The notes under the pieces: model-generated
What the model was told of the DNA's origin: nothing
Database searches by the model: none
Seen by the model: only the letters and a program-made list of their open reading frames with translations
Program-made: the position numbers and the translations under genes
Shown here: positions 53,400 through 64,000 of the stretch, piece after piece
Layout of the letters: each line of letters starts with the position of its first letter
How positions within the stretch are numbered: the first letter of the stretch is position 1
Assembly (NCBI GenBank): GCA_037042915.1
Contig: CM073199.1
Coordinates: 2,542,001 to 2,606,000 of the forward strand
Reading direction: 5' to 3'
Source of the DNA: Auricularia sp. M13
Lineage: Eukaryota > Basidiomycota > Agaricomycetes > Auriculariales > Auriculariaceae
Length of the DNA stretch: 64,000 nucleotides

Positions 53400-56300
53400 A
53401 GGCAAAAGCTCTTACAGTATGCTCCAACCATCTTTGCCCTCGCTACCTTACCATGTAGCCGCTGGCATTGTGTCAATCCTGGGTCAATTAATCTATGCCT
53501 TCCCCACCGCAGTCACCGGAGCATGAGGGCAAATGCACGCACGGGCTGCATTCCCAGAACAAAGTTAGCCAGTGGCCTGAGCATCGGCAAAGCTGCCTCG
53601 ACAGCTTCATGAGAGGCATGAATGTTGTCTAGCGATAGGAGCAGAGGGGCAGCCTTGAAGGGCGCAACCACGCTCAACTATCGCGCAACTCCACTCCGGG
53701 CTGCCATCGCAATCCAAAGCTGGCAGAGCCGCACCAGCACCGGCCGCTGCAACCTAGCAACAGCCATGAGAGACGCTGACGGCTGGGAGCTACTGCCCAG
53801 CGTGCAGGTCGCCCAAGGCAGCTACTGATGCAAGCAGGCATGGACGCCGCGCGCCAGTGCCTTCTTGTTGTCCTCCTGCGACACATGTTCCTTGACCACC
53901 GCCGCGCCTAACGCCGCACCTAACAGCGCGGTGACGCCTACCCGTTGCGTGGGCTCGCACACGGACAGGCACTCGCACGCCTTCGCGCCCGCCTCGGCAT
54001 CCGCGTCAAAGCGCAGACGTCGCAAACGTCGGACGTCGCGAACGCCGGGTGCGCATGTGGCGCTGGGTGCGCCCGTGCCGACGAGAGGAACGCATCATCC
54101 TCCGTCAGCCTCGGCGTCTGCACGTCCTGCACCGCCGCGAGCGTTGCGCCCGAAGGGCAGCTTCGGCGACAGAGGGGCCTTAAAGCGGAGAGCCGTGAGG
54201 GAAACTGGAGAGGGAGAGAGATGAACTGAAACCAAGCAAAGAAACTCGTATCCGGGCGCCTGCAGTCCTGCACTTGCATAGGACGTCAGACAACGCAAAG
54301 AGGATTATACACGACTCACTGGAATGTACACGTCGTTGGAACACAGCAGACTTGCGATCAGTTCCTAGCGCCGAGAGTCAGAGCCGTGAACGTCACCTCA
54401 GATGATACACTCACCATCGAAGACGACGAGGATGTCAAAGTGCGGCTCGATTGGTGCTCGACGCATAGCGACGCACGAGCTGTACTCCATGAGATCAACG
54501 GATGTAAAAAAGCAGTTGCGCACCTTGCGTCGTGTAGTCCATGCCAGAGCAACTGCGGCGCGAAATGACGTCCTGCACGGGCTTCAGCGGACCTGTGAGC
54601 ATCCTGACATAGCTGGTAAATAGTGGCGCACCTGTGGCTCGTGCTGCGAAGACGCGCTGAGGCCATGTTCATACGCGCTCGTAGTGTTCGAATACGCCGA
54701 GTCTGCAGGTTCCTATGCGCAGCAGGCTGAACGCCGTCCAGCCTGGAGGGAAGCAACCTGCTGCAGAAGCCGCTGTCATGCGCATATTCCTGGTGTATGC
54801 TGCTTGTCGCGCGTCGCTCTACAGTATGCCTAGCTAAGGCTGCATTGTGGCTTCGGCCTGGTCAGCGCAGAAATAAGATGCATGAGCAGTGTTCGACGGG
54901 CACCAGTAGATAGCGGCTTTGTCGCGCAGGCGGCTGAGCCCAGCGGCACGGGGATCTGGGAATCGTAAGGACAAGGCGCGACGGCAGAGTTGGGAAAGCG
55001 CGACGGCGTGAAGAACACGATTGAAGCTCCGATTTTCCGCAACAATGACCTCATCGCTTGCACTACTTGTAGTTAAGACATGCGACGAAGTTGGACAAGG
55101 TGGCACAGAGAATGTGCCAGATAATACAGCTTGGTACTTTTGGCACGGTGCGCCGCTTTTTGGCCCAGCAATTCCTACTTTGGCCAAGGGGCGGTCAGGA
55201 ATTGATCCCGTGATATACCGTTAGTTAGTTAGTCCGGCCGTCAGGCCGTTGCAAAAATTCTGCTTGATACTACTTCTGCCCCTGGGACAGTCCTGAGATG
55301 CCCTGGCAGACACAGTAAGGAGTGGGCCCCTGTTGAAGACATAGTCCCTTATATTCAAGGTAGATTAATTGGTAGCCCTTGCCAGTTGCTAGTGGTGTGT
55401 CAGGTCTTCTGACAGTGGGATGACACTGCGGCGGGCAGTTTGGCAGCTCGGAGCCAACTCGGTGACAGCGGAGTTACCGCTTTGGGTAATAGTGACGTCA
55501 TATAGTTAGTTAGTCCAGCGAGCTCAGGCTTGCGGAAAATTCTGACGGTATATACTAAAATATAATTCTGACGGCCCCTTGACTTTGGCGCTTTCTGCCG
55601 CAGAATGACTCAGTCAATCTTGACTGGGGCTGAGTGCTGGTATGATAACGCTGCAAAGCTCGAGCGCGTTCGCTCCCCATGTTGCAAGGTAGAGGCCCAA
55701 GTAAGCAACTGAAGCGTGCGAAATGCAAGGGTATGCACCGGACATAGTACTTGCACCTCGACTGCTTTCTGGCCTCATGTCGCTCCACCTCAGTTTTGTA
55801 TTTCGGCGGGCACACCATCGTGCCAAGGGCGGCGAAAGATGCGAGTCGGCGCGGAAGAGCGAATGATAGACAACGTTGGTGGTTGGGAACCTAGAGCTGC
55901 ACCGGAGCACCAATAACCCGTCACAGGCATATGCTCACAGAAACGCCTTGTATGCGTGCTAATTATACATTGGAGACATGCATGTATGATCTCAGAGTAG
56001 ATCCGGAATTTTTTATGAGCGCTGGTGTTCAGCCCGAGATCACGGTTGACTTCAGGACAGTAATTGTGGCGGGCCGTAACATGTCGCCAGCCTCTCTGCG
56101 ACTCAGTTCCAATATTTTCGGCCTACAAATCAAATAGATAGGATATTATCAGCCCTTCTGCGAGTCCTTGAATACCTGTAGGATGTGCTGATGGTTCAAT
56201 AAGGTGCGATAGTCGCTATGCCGGAGGCCTCATCAACTGAGAGGCTGCAATTCTGCACATATTGAGGGATGGAAGCCTAAAAAATCCTTGGGAAACCGAA

Positions 56301-56428
56301 GTTGCGAAAATACTTATTGATCAGCGTATCTGTTCAAGGAGACCCTCGGTTTCTGCACGACTCTGTGGATTGACACGTATCGAAACCCCGACCACAGAGC
56401 TCTTCTCCCTCGTCTCGCGTTCATACCT
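53400..56428. other. Gene-poor stretch with short repeats
   Basis: No gene I can support with confidence. A minus-strand ORF at 53822-54025 contains a glycine/alanine zipper-like GVTALLGAALGAAVVKEH and might be part of a small membrane-associated protein. TTAGTTAGTTAGTCC occurs at about 55221 and 55503 beside similar sequence (TGC[A/G]... AAATTCTG), marking a short duplicated segment. The remainder looks like decayed repeat DNA leading into the KDZ element. Confidence 0.4.
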
Positions 56429-59400
56429 ATGCCACCGACTCTGCGCGCAGTCGGACCTGAGCGAGGAACGAGGAACAAGGACGCGACCACTCGTGCGTCG
56501 GCAGCTGCGGTAGGCAACGCAGCCGCGGAGTCCAGGACAACATCGGCCGACTTCGTCGCTGTTGGCGCGCCGCCCAAACGTCGAATTGCCCACAAGATAT
56601 ACAGCGGGTCAGTGCTGAATCTCCCGGGCAACCAAAAGTTCGCGCAGCCCAAGCTTTCAAACGCGGTCGCAGATGGCAAATCGGCCATCCCAGAAATTAT
56701 TTGCAACAACGGACAAGAGCATACATGGACTGACCTCGGAAATATTGGCGCTGGTCACGGCAGGCGACGACCGTTACGGATTGGCCACCTTCGAAGCCCC
56801 GGAGTCCGCTGTGTCGCAACATCGATGCCGCCGCCTTGCTCAACACGAACGCTGGAAGCAAGTCATCGGCACGCCTAGTCTGGATCACGTCTATCTCGCG
56901 CGGAAACATGGTCTCAACGATGGCAATCTACCCATGGAGACTTGCGCATTAGTCAACGTCCGTCGCGTCGAGATTACGCTCGCGGACTGGGAAGGTATGC
57001 CAATTTTGTTCTTTTTGGTTCAATAACCGATCGACGCTTTCGCACAGGTTCGACAATGCCACATCTAGACCTGTGCGAATGCACATCGCCTGCTGAACGG
57101 CTGCTGTCGCGCGGATATTTCCCATGCGCGCCGAAATGTCCTTCTGTCGCCTTCAACACCGCCTACTGGACTTTGTCTCCATACACTCGTTACACGTCGC
57201 GCTCAATTTCGCTGCTTGGGCCAGTACACTTGAGGTCTTCTGGTCGTGGAAAGGTCAATTGACCAAACTCCCGGTATGTCGATGGCGGCTGATGCACAAC
57301 CTCGTCGAGGTTTGAACTAATATCTGCTCATTCAGGGCCGTCTGCGCAAGAGGCTTAGCACTGCGCTGACACTGCGCTGACACTGCGCTGACCTGGTACC
57401 AGACGCTGGACAACCGCGCTGAGACCAGAATGACAGGATCGTTGCAGGGTATGTTTATTCATCACCACCTCCGCCGAGCAACAAAGCTGACGCTGATGTG
57501 GCAGACCGCACCGTAGGGCGAAGGCACGTCGAGACCGTGCGGAATGCGTCCACTCCGTCGACGAGTTCAACGGCCACTGCTGCGGCGAGCACGAACATCG
57601 GCGACGAAGAGTTGCCTGAAGAAAAAACACAACCTGCAACCTTCTGCACGACTCCAGGGCATCTGCCCACTTTGTTTCGGATCTGCTCAACCCCCTGACT
57701 TGAAATGCTCTCCGTAAGTGTCTGTCACGAAATGTGCAACCCTTTGCAATGCTGACGGCAGCATTGCTAAGGTCATCGTCTGCCTAGACGCAAACTTCTC
57801 TCAGAAGCGTCGCCGGACGACAGATATGGACACTGGAATTCGTGGGAGGTCAATTCGTTTCACAGCTAGAAATCGATGCAATGGAGCACGAGCTGGCCGA
57901 GAAGCGGAAGGGCAAGCCCAGAAAGTTGACGTCAAGTGTCGTGAGCGAGTTAGGCGACGACGTGCTTAACGACTGCGAGCAATCGTTCCTCGCGGCCCAG
58001 GAGTCTGTGACGAAGGCGTCAAAAATTACTACGCTGACACTGGACTGATGGCTTTGCTGTTTCGCCACGACCGCGTAATGCGGCTGGCCGGCATGACGAG
58101 CCCGGGCGAAAGGCAACACTATGCGCTGGCCCTGTTACGGCGATTCGGGCGCGAACTCCCGTCGAGCTGGCATTTGGGCGTGCTCTACGATATCGGTTGT
58201 CAACTCGCGCGCAGTGTGGAAAAGGTATGGTCAGGATGCCGACTATTGAAAACATATGCTGATTATCATGCAGTGGGGACTTCTAGAAGAACTTGCTGCG
58301 CGGCTGACCTTCGGCGTCTCGGGTTTCCACGCCTATGGGCACCAATGGGCATGCCAGATCGTATTCCACCCTCGTAAGCGTAATGGGTTTGGTCTGAGCG
58401 ACGGCAAAGGCTGCGAGAGATACTGGAGTGCTATCCGCCACCTCATCCCTTGTCTGCGTGACTCCGGGGTATGTACAGTTTGCTCGCGCCTTTGCCCAAC
58501 CGCTGACCCCGTCCTCTTACAGCTCCATCGGCGTCTTTTTGTCCTAGACCGACAGACGGCGGCAATGGACTCGCTCAGCATGCGGAAATTGGCAACCTGG
58601 CTGAAGCGGCGCTATCTTGACTCTCTGCGTCGATGTTGCGAGGCGCAAGATCTCATGGCAGGGTCTAGGGTGCCGGAAACTGAGCTGGACGCCGAGTGGA
58701 ACGCTTAGGTGGAGGCGCACCTTGTCAAACCGCAACGTGGGTGCAGGCGGCACGCTCTGAGATCACGCGAAGGGGTCATCACAGAACGCGGGCGACAAGG
58801 TCGTCAACGAGATCTTAGTGGCGCTTGGAACAATCGAAGACCTCAAGGCGCAGCTCAAGGACGTCCGAGTGGCGTTGGGTAAAGCGAAAAAGTCGAAGCT
58901 GCCCAAGAGGGTGACCGACATCACGGCACAGATCGATGCGACCCAGGCCAAGATCGCGACGACGAAGTCCCGCATTGTTAACCTCCATGCGACGCTGGGG
59001 ACAGAGCAATTCCGGAGATTGGACGAGATGAAGGGCAACGCGTATCTGCGCGCGTGTCAACGCTCGAGCACTTCGCAGTCAAACGCTTGTCGCGCACAAA
59101 TTTGAGCGCAGGAAGGTGGAGCGAGCCTACCGCCAGCAGGTCCTTTGTGCGTGCTTTCATTTTGTTTCGCTATTCCTGCAGTGTTCTGATTGTATTATAG
59201 AAGCCAAAGACCATTCACAAACGAAGGACCCTGTCCATCGCCGCGAGCGCACGATCTCGGACAGTATATCGAGCTTCAACAAACTCGCGGACGAGATGGT
59301 TTCGCTCGCACGACCAGGGTTGAAGCCATTACCTCGTGTTCGTCTGCCTGCCGAGGAAGTTGGACTTCAAAAGAATATTCAAGCTCGAGGTCGACGACGA

Positions 59401-60055
59401 CATCTAGCAAGAAGATCCTGGATTGGGCCCCGAGGACGCAGCACCGTTGGCGTGTTGGAAACCCGACGAAAACTTTAACTGCAGCATTCTGGCGCTACTG
59501 GAGAAGCGGCGGCTTGAGGAAGAAATTGAACGCATTGAAGCTGAGGCGTGTGCTTTGGGCATCTGGTGGCAGCGCCGCATGCAAGTCTTGCGCGAGTGGG
59601 TGACGATCCTCATGCTAAGGCCGGAAAGCTAATGTGATTTTGCAGTGGATTCAAGCGAAGGCGACGCCATTCGGGTGCGGCTCGGCACACATGAGGCGCA
59701 CACGCATACTTGGAATCGTGATCTTCGCAGGGCCGGACTCCTCGATTTATTCAACCAGGGCAATATGGCGGCCGGCGGCTTTCTGAGACCGTGCGAGGAA
59801 GTCACTCACCAGTCCGACGAAGATGCGACCATCGTCAACGTCTCTGTGGACGATCAAGGAGGACATACCAGTGCTGCCGGATCCGACGTTGACTCCGACG
59901 ATGCGTCGGATGCCTACACTGAGGTCCCCGACAAAGTCGATCCGCTGGCAGAGCAGTTTGATCAACTGGTAGTCGATGAGGATGTGGAGGAGCTCAAGTA
60001 TGTTGCGGCAGAGAAGGTACGCATTATGCACGTCCCTCCTTTTCACGCAGCATGA
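56429..60055 (+). pseudogene. KDZ-family (Kyakuja-Dileera-Zisupton) transposase, decayed
   Basis: The order of KDZ blocks is readable on the plus strand. The cysteine cluster CECTSPAERLLSRGYFPC lies near 57075. The transposase core runs VIVCLDANFSQKRRR (first catalytic Asp, near 57780), then GMTSPGERQHYALALL, VLYDIGCQLARS (second Asp, near 58185), and FHAYGHQWACQIVFHPRKR ... GCERYWS (catalytic Glu, near 58410). A C-terminal helical region has ALGKAKKSKLPKRV and LEEEIERIEAEA (58815-59600). Several short introns are plausible. It is broken: one frame change falls between KASK and the DTGLMAL block near 58025, and others are likely in 57340-57720. KDZ elements are cut-and-paste DNA transposons expanded in mushroom fungi. 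Its ends were not identified. Confidence 0.8.
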
Positions 60056-60086
60056 CATTGTATCTGCACCATAGACTGCTTCCCCA

Positions 60087-60715
60087 GTGCAAGGCGATGG
60101 CGACCTGTTCCCGTCGCAGAGCCTGACGGACGTAGATACTGGGGACCACCATATTGTCTCGGGCAAGTCGAAGTTGACTTACACGCAAGTTGTCTACCGT
60201 CCGCCGCCGTTCAGCTGGGACGAGGAGGACCTCAATCGCATGGCCCAACGTGAAGCATGGCTCAGCGGCCACTGTCTGGCGACCTTCCTGCAGGTCTGTC
60301 TGCAAAAGGCGCAAGCGCGGGACATGAGCGTTGTACACTCGTGCACGCTCCTGGACGTGTGATCAGAAGTGCATCAAGGATGGAAACATCGACGGCGCGA
60401 CCATCAATAAAAATGCGATACTTGTGACACTGTGTCAGGTGAGTGCCGATTGAACGTGGTGAAGTAGTTCTCACGTCTTTGCAAGCTCGTTCATCCGACG
60501 CTTGCAAAGAAATGGCTCGTTCTCGGGCATGTCGAGTCCCCACCGCACTGAACCTTGATCGAAATCCGCTGGTCAACAAGAAGCATTCACTTCTACGACA
60601 GTTACTCACGGGGCTACACTCAGAAGCTTGAACAGCAAACGCGCGGTCTATTGGAGTTCTGTGACGAGGCTTCTGGCCCTGGTCTGGGAAGTGCCACCTT
60701 CGTCTAGATTGGCGA
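60087..60715 (+). pseudogene. Ulp1-type cysteine protease linked to the KDZ transposase, decayed
   Basis: After an intron-like gap the plus strand reads PPPFSWDEEDLNRMAQREAW and GHCLATFLQVCLQKAQARDM. A short exon follows (CIKDGNIDGATINKNAILV), then KKWLVLGHVESPPH, LIEIRW, RSIHFYDSYSRGYT and KLEQQTRGLLEFCDEA. The H-x-x-L-I-E-I-x-W ... IHFYDSYS pattern matches the C48 (Ulp1) fold, where that His is catalytic and cleaves SUMO-like conjugates. A stop (TGA in place of the usual Trp codon) directly follows the His codon near 60547, so this copy is dead there. Ulp1-like domains are known companions of KDZ-group transposases, which supports reading it as part of the same element. Confidence 0.6.
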
Positions 60716-61139
60716 GAAGGTACGAAACCGACTTATTTTCGATGAACGGACATTCATAGCGTGAGCAGCGCAGCAGAAGGCAGACTAATTCCCACGACTG
60801 TGGGCCATTTGTTGCTGCTGACGCCGTCATTCTACTGCAATCCGATGGGCTGAGCGCAATTTGAATGAGTCAGCATGAAATGGGCGATTGGCGACAACCC
60901 ATGGTGCTACAAGTGTGTTCTCTGAGAACGGTCGATACAGTTTCCCGCCAGCCTCACCAAGACGGCGAGCTCCGTGAAGGTGATAGAAATTTTCAACTCG
61001 GATGACGATGTGTAATATCAATAAATGTCTTTGGTAAATTCGACAGGAAGGTGCAGAAAACGAGCATCGCCACTTAATTGTCACTCAATGAGGATAGGAA
61101 CGCCTGGGTCGGTGGAAGTGTTTCCATGAAGTCACGGTC

Positions 61140-61600
61140 GGGTAAGGAGCACCTTTGGGAGCTGACGTAGGAGCACTTGATTGCAACGAGGTGCCTATTG
61201 TGTGCCGCGGCGACACACGAGCTCCTTTGTCGGGTGAGGAGCAGCTTCGGGAGCTGGTGTAGGAGCACCTTGAACGGAATCACCTTGTCCAAGATGCACC
61301 TATCACTGTAGACTTTCGACCTCAGCTTCCCTGTAACACGTAACACTGGCCTCTGAGGATAAGGTTTGATCAACGGAATCACCCGCTTTTGTTATCGGGG
61401 GTTGTTGAGATTAGATAAAAAGCGTGGGGAGGAACCTACCGTCGAAAGTCTACAGTATGTGCTGTGGCAATGCTGTGGTGACATAGGAGCTCCTTTGTAT
61501 CAGAAGAATTGTGAGACAGGTGCACTTACAAATGAAATTCTCAGCTGAACCGAGCACCTCGAGAATAACCTCATAGTCAGAGGAGCACCTCCGTTTACGA
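61140..61600. repeat. AGGAGCACCT repeat cluster
   Basis: Copies of [T/A]AGGAGCACCTT with GGGAGCTG nearby occur near 61145, 61170, 61215, 61238, 61262, 61487 and 61580, in both orientations. The unit is a one- or two-base variant of AGGTGCACCT at 41225-41640. The surrounding 60720-61738 has no gene I can support. Confidence 0.6.
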
Positions 61601-61738
61601 TGAAGCGCGACATCGCGGATCTGAAACTCAACAACTCGAATGCAAGCTTTTGACCGAGGGCACCTCGATTAACCGTAAACGGTACATTCTACGATTGCAG
61701 CGGGATCGTATCAACATGCACTACCATGCTACGGCGCG

Positions 61739-62446
61739 CTATTCGTAGGCAGGTTCGAATGCCACTCCCGCCACGCAGCAAGCTGAAAGGAAAAACTGCA
61801 GCGCTGTGCCGACGACATGGGATCGCACATCGCATGCATCCTCCGGATCGCGCGATGCAGATACTGGAACTACATCAGGTTGCTGCAACGGCGTGACAGC
61901 CCGTAGGACGTACCGCCGATACAAGAAGGCATTCCATAGGTTGGATACGGGAGGCTGCGAGGACGGAGGGACGGGCTGAGGGATGTAATGCTGAGGCGGC
62001 GGCGGAGATGGCGAGACTCGGGAGAGGTCAAGGGCGAGGGGAAAGACGTGCCCTCGGGAGACTGCTCGGGCGACCGCTCGGACGACTGCTCGGATGACTG
62101 CTCCGGCGTCTGCTCGGGCGATGGGGGCGCCGAGAGCTGAGGAGGCAACTCGGGTGACGGTACCTCGGGAGATTGCGGCGGCGGCGGCGGCGAGTTGGGC
62201 AGGGACGGAGGAGGAAAAACGATGGGCGGAGGAGGGAATCGGCGGCTGTGGCAGGCGATGTATGTAGGCATGTACGCCAGCCCGGCCACGCTCCCGGAAT
62301 TGCTCAAGTGACTCTGGTTAGACAGTCAGGCTTCGAAATGCTAGCACCTGGACTGCATCGAGCGACGTGCCGCTGTGTCGTCGCCATTGCCGGAAGAGCT
62401 CGTTCAGCCACTGAGGATTGCGACGGTAGTCGTCCTGCCACGACAT
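61739..62446 (-). CDS. Hypothetical protein with a proline-rich stretch, two possible exons
   Basis: ATG 62446 on the minus strand opens MSWQDDYRRNPQWLNELFRQ ... SLDAVQVLAFRSL, which looks like a genuine first exon. Beyond it one frame gives a Pro/Ser/Glu-rich stretch (PEQTPEQSSEQSSERSPEQS) ending at 61870. Another gives an Ala-rich stretch ending YRRYVLRAVTPLQQPDVVPV ... at 61739. I cannot decide between them, and the splice site near 62310 is unresolved. The Ser-Pro-Glu-Gln repeats suggest a disordered linker. No family is recognised. Confidence 0.42.
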
Positions 62447-62644
62447 TTTTGGAGGGAATGAGTGGAGACAGACCGCGGAATGTGTTGCGGCCGAGCAGAG
62501 ACTTATGAGGCTGCGAATTGTTCGAGTTTAAACTCTGTAGCGTGTGCTAATCGAGGTTGACGTACTGCGAAGAGAGGTCTAATGGCTTTCAATCCAAGTC
62601 ATCTGACGGGCGAGGTATACCTTGCGCCGTAAGCAGCAGCCCGG

Positions 62645-62960
62645 GGGTGCACCTCGGAAGACATCCATTTGGTCCAAGGTGCACCTCATGCACGTACCTG
62701 ATCGCAAGGTGCACCTTGGGACTGGCTGGGTGCACCTCAGGCACCAGGTGCGGCTCGGAGGTGCTCCTTCAGAGAAACCTTTCGCAACCTTGTTGCTCAA
62801 GGCGCACCTCGTGCATGAGCTTGATTACATGGGTTGCACCTTGGTTTATGTCATTAGTGACGGGGAGCACCTAGCGCGACCGTGGCGCAGGCTCAAGGCG
62901 CACTTCGTCACAACAGCCTGCCGAGGAGGAGCACGGCCGAAGCTGCTGAGGTGCTCCTCA
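62645..62960. repeat. GGTGCACCT repeat cluster
   Basis: At least eight copies of [A/G]GGTGCACCT or close variants (AGGCGCACCT, AGGTGCTCCT) occur at 20-45-base intervals. They match the palindrome of the 41225-41640 array but lack its 53-bp regularity. Confidence 0.65.
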
Positions 62961-62999
62961 GGATCGCCGTCGAGTGGCCCGTCATCGAAGACCAAACGC

Positions 63000-63257
63000 A
63001 TGCGGGCCGAGAATGATGGCAAAGCGTCCAATCAGATAGAGGTCGACGAATGGGATCAGCTCGTCAGCAAGCTGAACGATATGTTTGCCGGTCGTGCTGA
63101 CGATGATATGGACGCATGGGATGGAGCGCAATTTGCGACGGCATGGATGAAAGCAACCCCCGTTGAGGGGGAGGAGGAAACGGCGCTGATGAAGGAGATT
63201 GGGACCGTACTCAAGCGCTGCGCCATACTGGAGCAGAACGTGGGTATGCGCGGCTAA
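63000..63257 (+). CDS. Small hypothetical protein, about 85 residues
   Basis: ATG 63000 opens MRAENDGKASNQIEVDEWDQ ... MFAGRADDDMDAWDGAQFA, with a helical C-terminus (ALMKEIGTVLKRCAILEQNV) ending at 63257. The frame is open upstream through the repeat cluster, so the start is uncertain. Composition is acidic and protein-like. No family is recognised; it may be the last exon of a longer gene. Confidence 0.4.
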   Translation: MRAENDGKASNQIEVDEWDQLVSKLNDMFAGRADDDMDAWDGAQFATAWMKATPVEGEEETALMKEIGTVLKRCAILEQNVGMRG

Positions 63258-63390
63258 AGGTGTGTCGGCGGTGTCCCGCGATGAGGAAGATCTGAATGGA
63301 GGAGCAGCAGACGGCGACGAGCGCGTTCGTTGAGCTGAAGGCATATAATTGATGTGTAACCTATAATCATCCAAGGAGCATCTGTCCTGT

Positions 63391-63930
63391 TCAGGACTGG
63401 AGGGATGATAACCATGCCTGGCCCTCTGTTACGGACATATGCCCGAGCGTTTTCCTGACAGATGATTCGGCGACAGCCTTGGTGAGAGACGCCTGTGGTT
63501 GGAACAAATCTGCCACCTTAAGGCCAGTGAGGTCCCCGACGGCCTGTCCAAACCATTGAAGCACATATAGGGAGGACCTGAAGTCATCCCTCCTCCCTCT
63601 CGTTGGAGCATTGACATCTTCTGCCACGATCTCCCTCCCATAGGAGTCCTTGCCGCCCAGCTGGCTTCTGCTATATAGCCAGTACTCGAGCGCGGCCAAG
63701 TCGAGAGGACAGTTGCATTTGAGGAATTTGGGCACGACTTTGGCAGGATCAGTCTTCCCCTCAGGTTCGGCTACCAGCTCAACGTCGTCTTCCTCTGGCT
63801 TAGGCTTGTCAAGCCTTGCACTTCTTTTAGCGGCTTTAGTTTGCGTTTCTGGCCCAGTGAGGAGTGGGCATGAAATGCGGGCATAGTTGCCGCCATCCGT
63901 CCTACCGCCTGTCAAGCCGCTGCAGGTCAA
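63391..63930 (-). CDS. Hypothetical protein, about 180 residues
   Basis: The minus-strand frame starts at 63930 (MTCSGLTGGRTDGG) and ends at 63391. A basic, acidic linker (KPKPEEDDVELVAEPEGK) precedes a folded-looking part (LKCNCPLDLAALEYWLYSRS ... SLYVLQWFGQAVGDLTGLKV). The body is helical. It may be complete or an exon, since the window ends 70 bases upstream of its start. No family is recognised. Confidence 0.45.
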   Translation of the reverse strand: MTCSGLTGGRTDGGNYARISCPLLTGPETQTKAAKRSARLDKPKPEEDDVELVAEPEGKTDPAKVVPKFLKCNCPLDLAALEYWLYSRSQLGGKDSYGREIVAEDVNAPTRGRRDDFRSSLYVLQWFGQAVGDLTGLKVADLFQPQASLTKAVAESSVRKTLGHMSVTEGQAWLSSLQS

Positions 63931-64000
63931 GCATCGCTAATCCTAGGTCAATAATGTTAATTTGGCCTTTGAAGTTCCCGGACTCACCGCCCCGCGTACG

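Noticed and set aside
54834-55187. Minus-strand ORF of 117 codons
   Set aside because: No domain, no splice support and low similarity to protein composition. Left inside the gene-poor entry.
62622-62999. Upstream part of the 211-codon ORF over the GGTGCACCT cluster
   Set aside because: The frame passes through a repeat array; only the part from 63000 reads like protein.

Overview
The window looks like a repeat-rich stretch of a basidiomycete (Agaricomycete-type) fungal genome. The evidence is very short introns (about 42-60 bases) with good splice sites, GC-rich coding sequence, a KDZ-family transposase, an RBR ubiquitin ligase of a kind common in mushroom fungi, a DUF6532-like fragment and a Crypton-type recombinase gene. 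No bacterial feature was seen. All names come from reading the sequence; no database search was run.

0-4.1 kb: an uncertain minus-strand ORF, then a two-exon gene for a CCCH/RRM/RBR E3 ligase. 4.1-14.4 kb: a stack of nested elements. A DNA transposon with 8-bp target duplications (ACATGTGT) holds a TA-flanked MITE, which holds a young Copia element, which holds another TA-flanked MITE. The same outer transposon also holds a 2.5-kb palindromic element carrying two inverted copies of an apparent host gene fragment, and a solo LTR with a perfect target duplication.

14.4-30.2 kb: a poorly resolved stretch, then a very young Gypsy element whose LTRs differ by about 2 of 726 bases. Inside it lie a host-like ORF on the opposite strand, an incomplete second Gypsy, and a 1.8-kb DNA element with dense TGCGTGCGCA repeats. 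That element carries a cleanly spliced three-exon gene of unknown function.

30.2-41 kb: MITEs, a small single-span membrane protein ORF, a strong hairpin, and a seven-exon gene for an unrecognised protein of about 1,687 residues with an 81-residue tandem repeat. A decayed RAD54-like fragment and a 53-bp minisatellite rich in AGGTGCACCT follow.

41-53.4 kb: an RCC1/BTB gene resembling IBTK, an apparently intact multi-exon Crypton-type tyrosine recombinase gene just upstream of it, a coiled-coil protein gene, and three hypothetical or fragmentary genes, one DUF6532-like. 53.4-64 kb: gene-poor DNA, then a decayed KDZ transposase with its cysteine cluster and a linked Ulp1-type protease, two more arrays of 10-bp GCAC palindromes, and three hypothetical ORFs at the end.

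The host genes show no common pathway. The window is best read as an accessory region in which at least six classes of mobile DNA have accumulated around scattered host genes.
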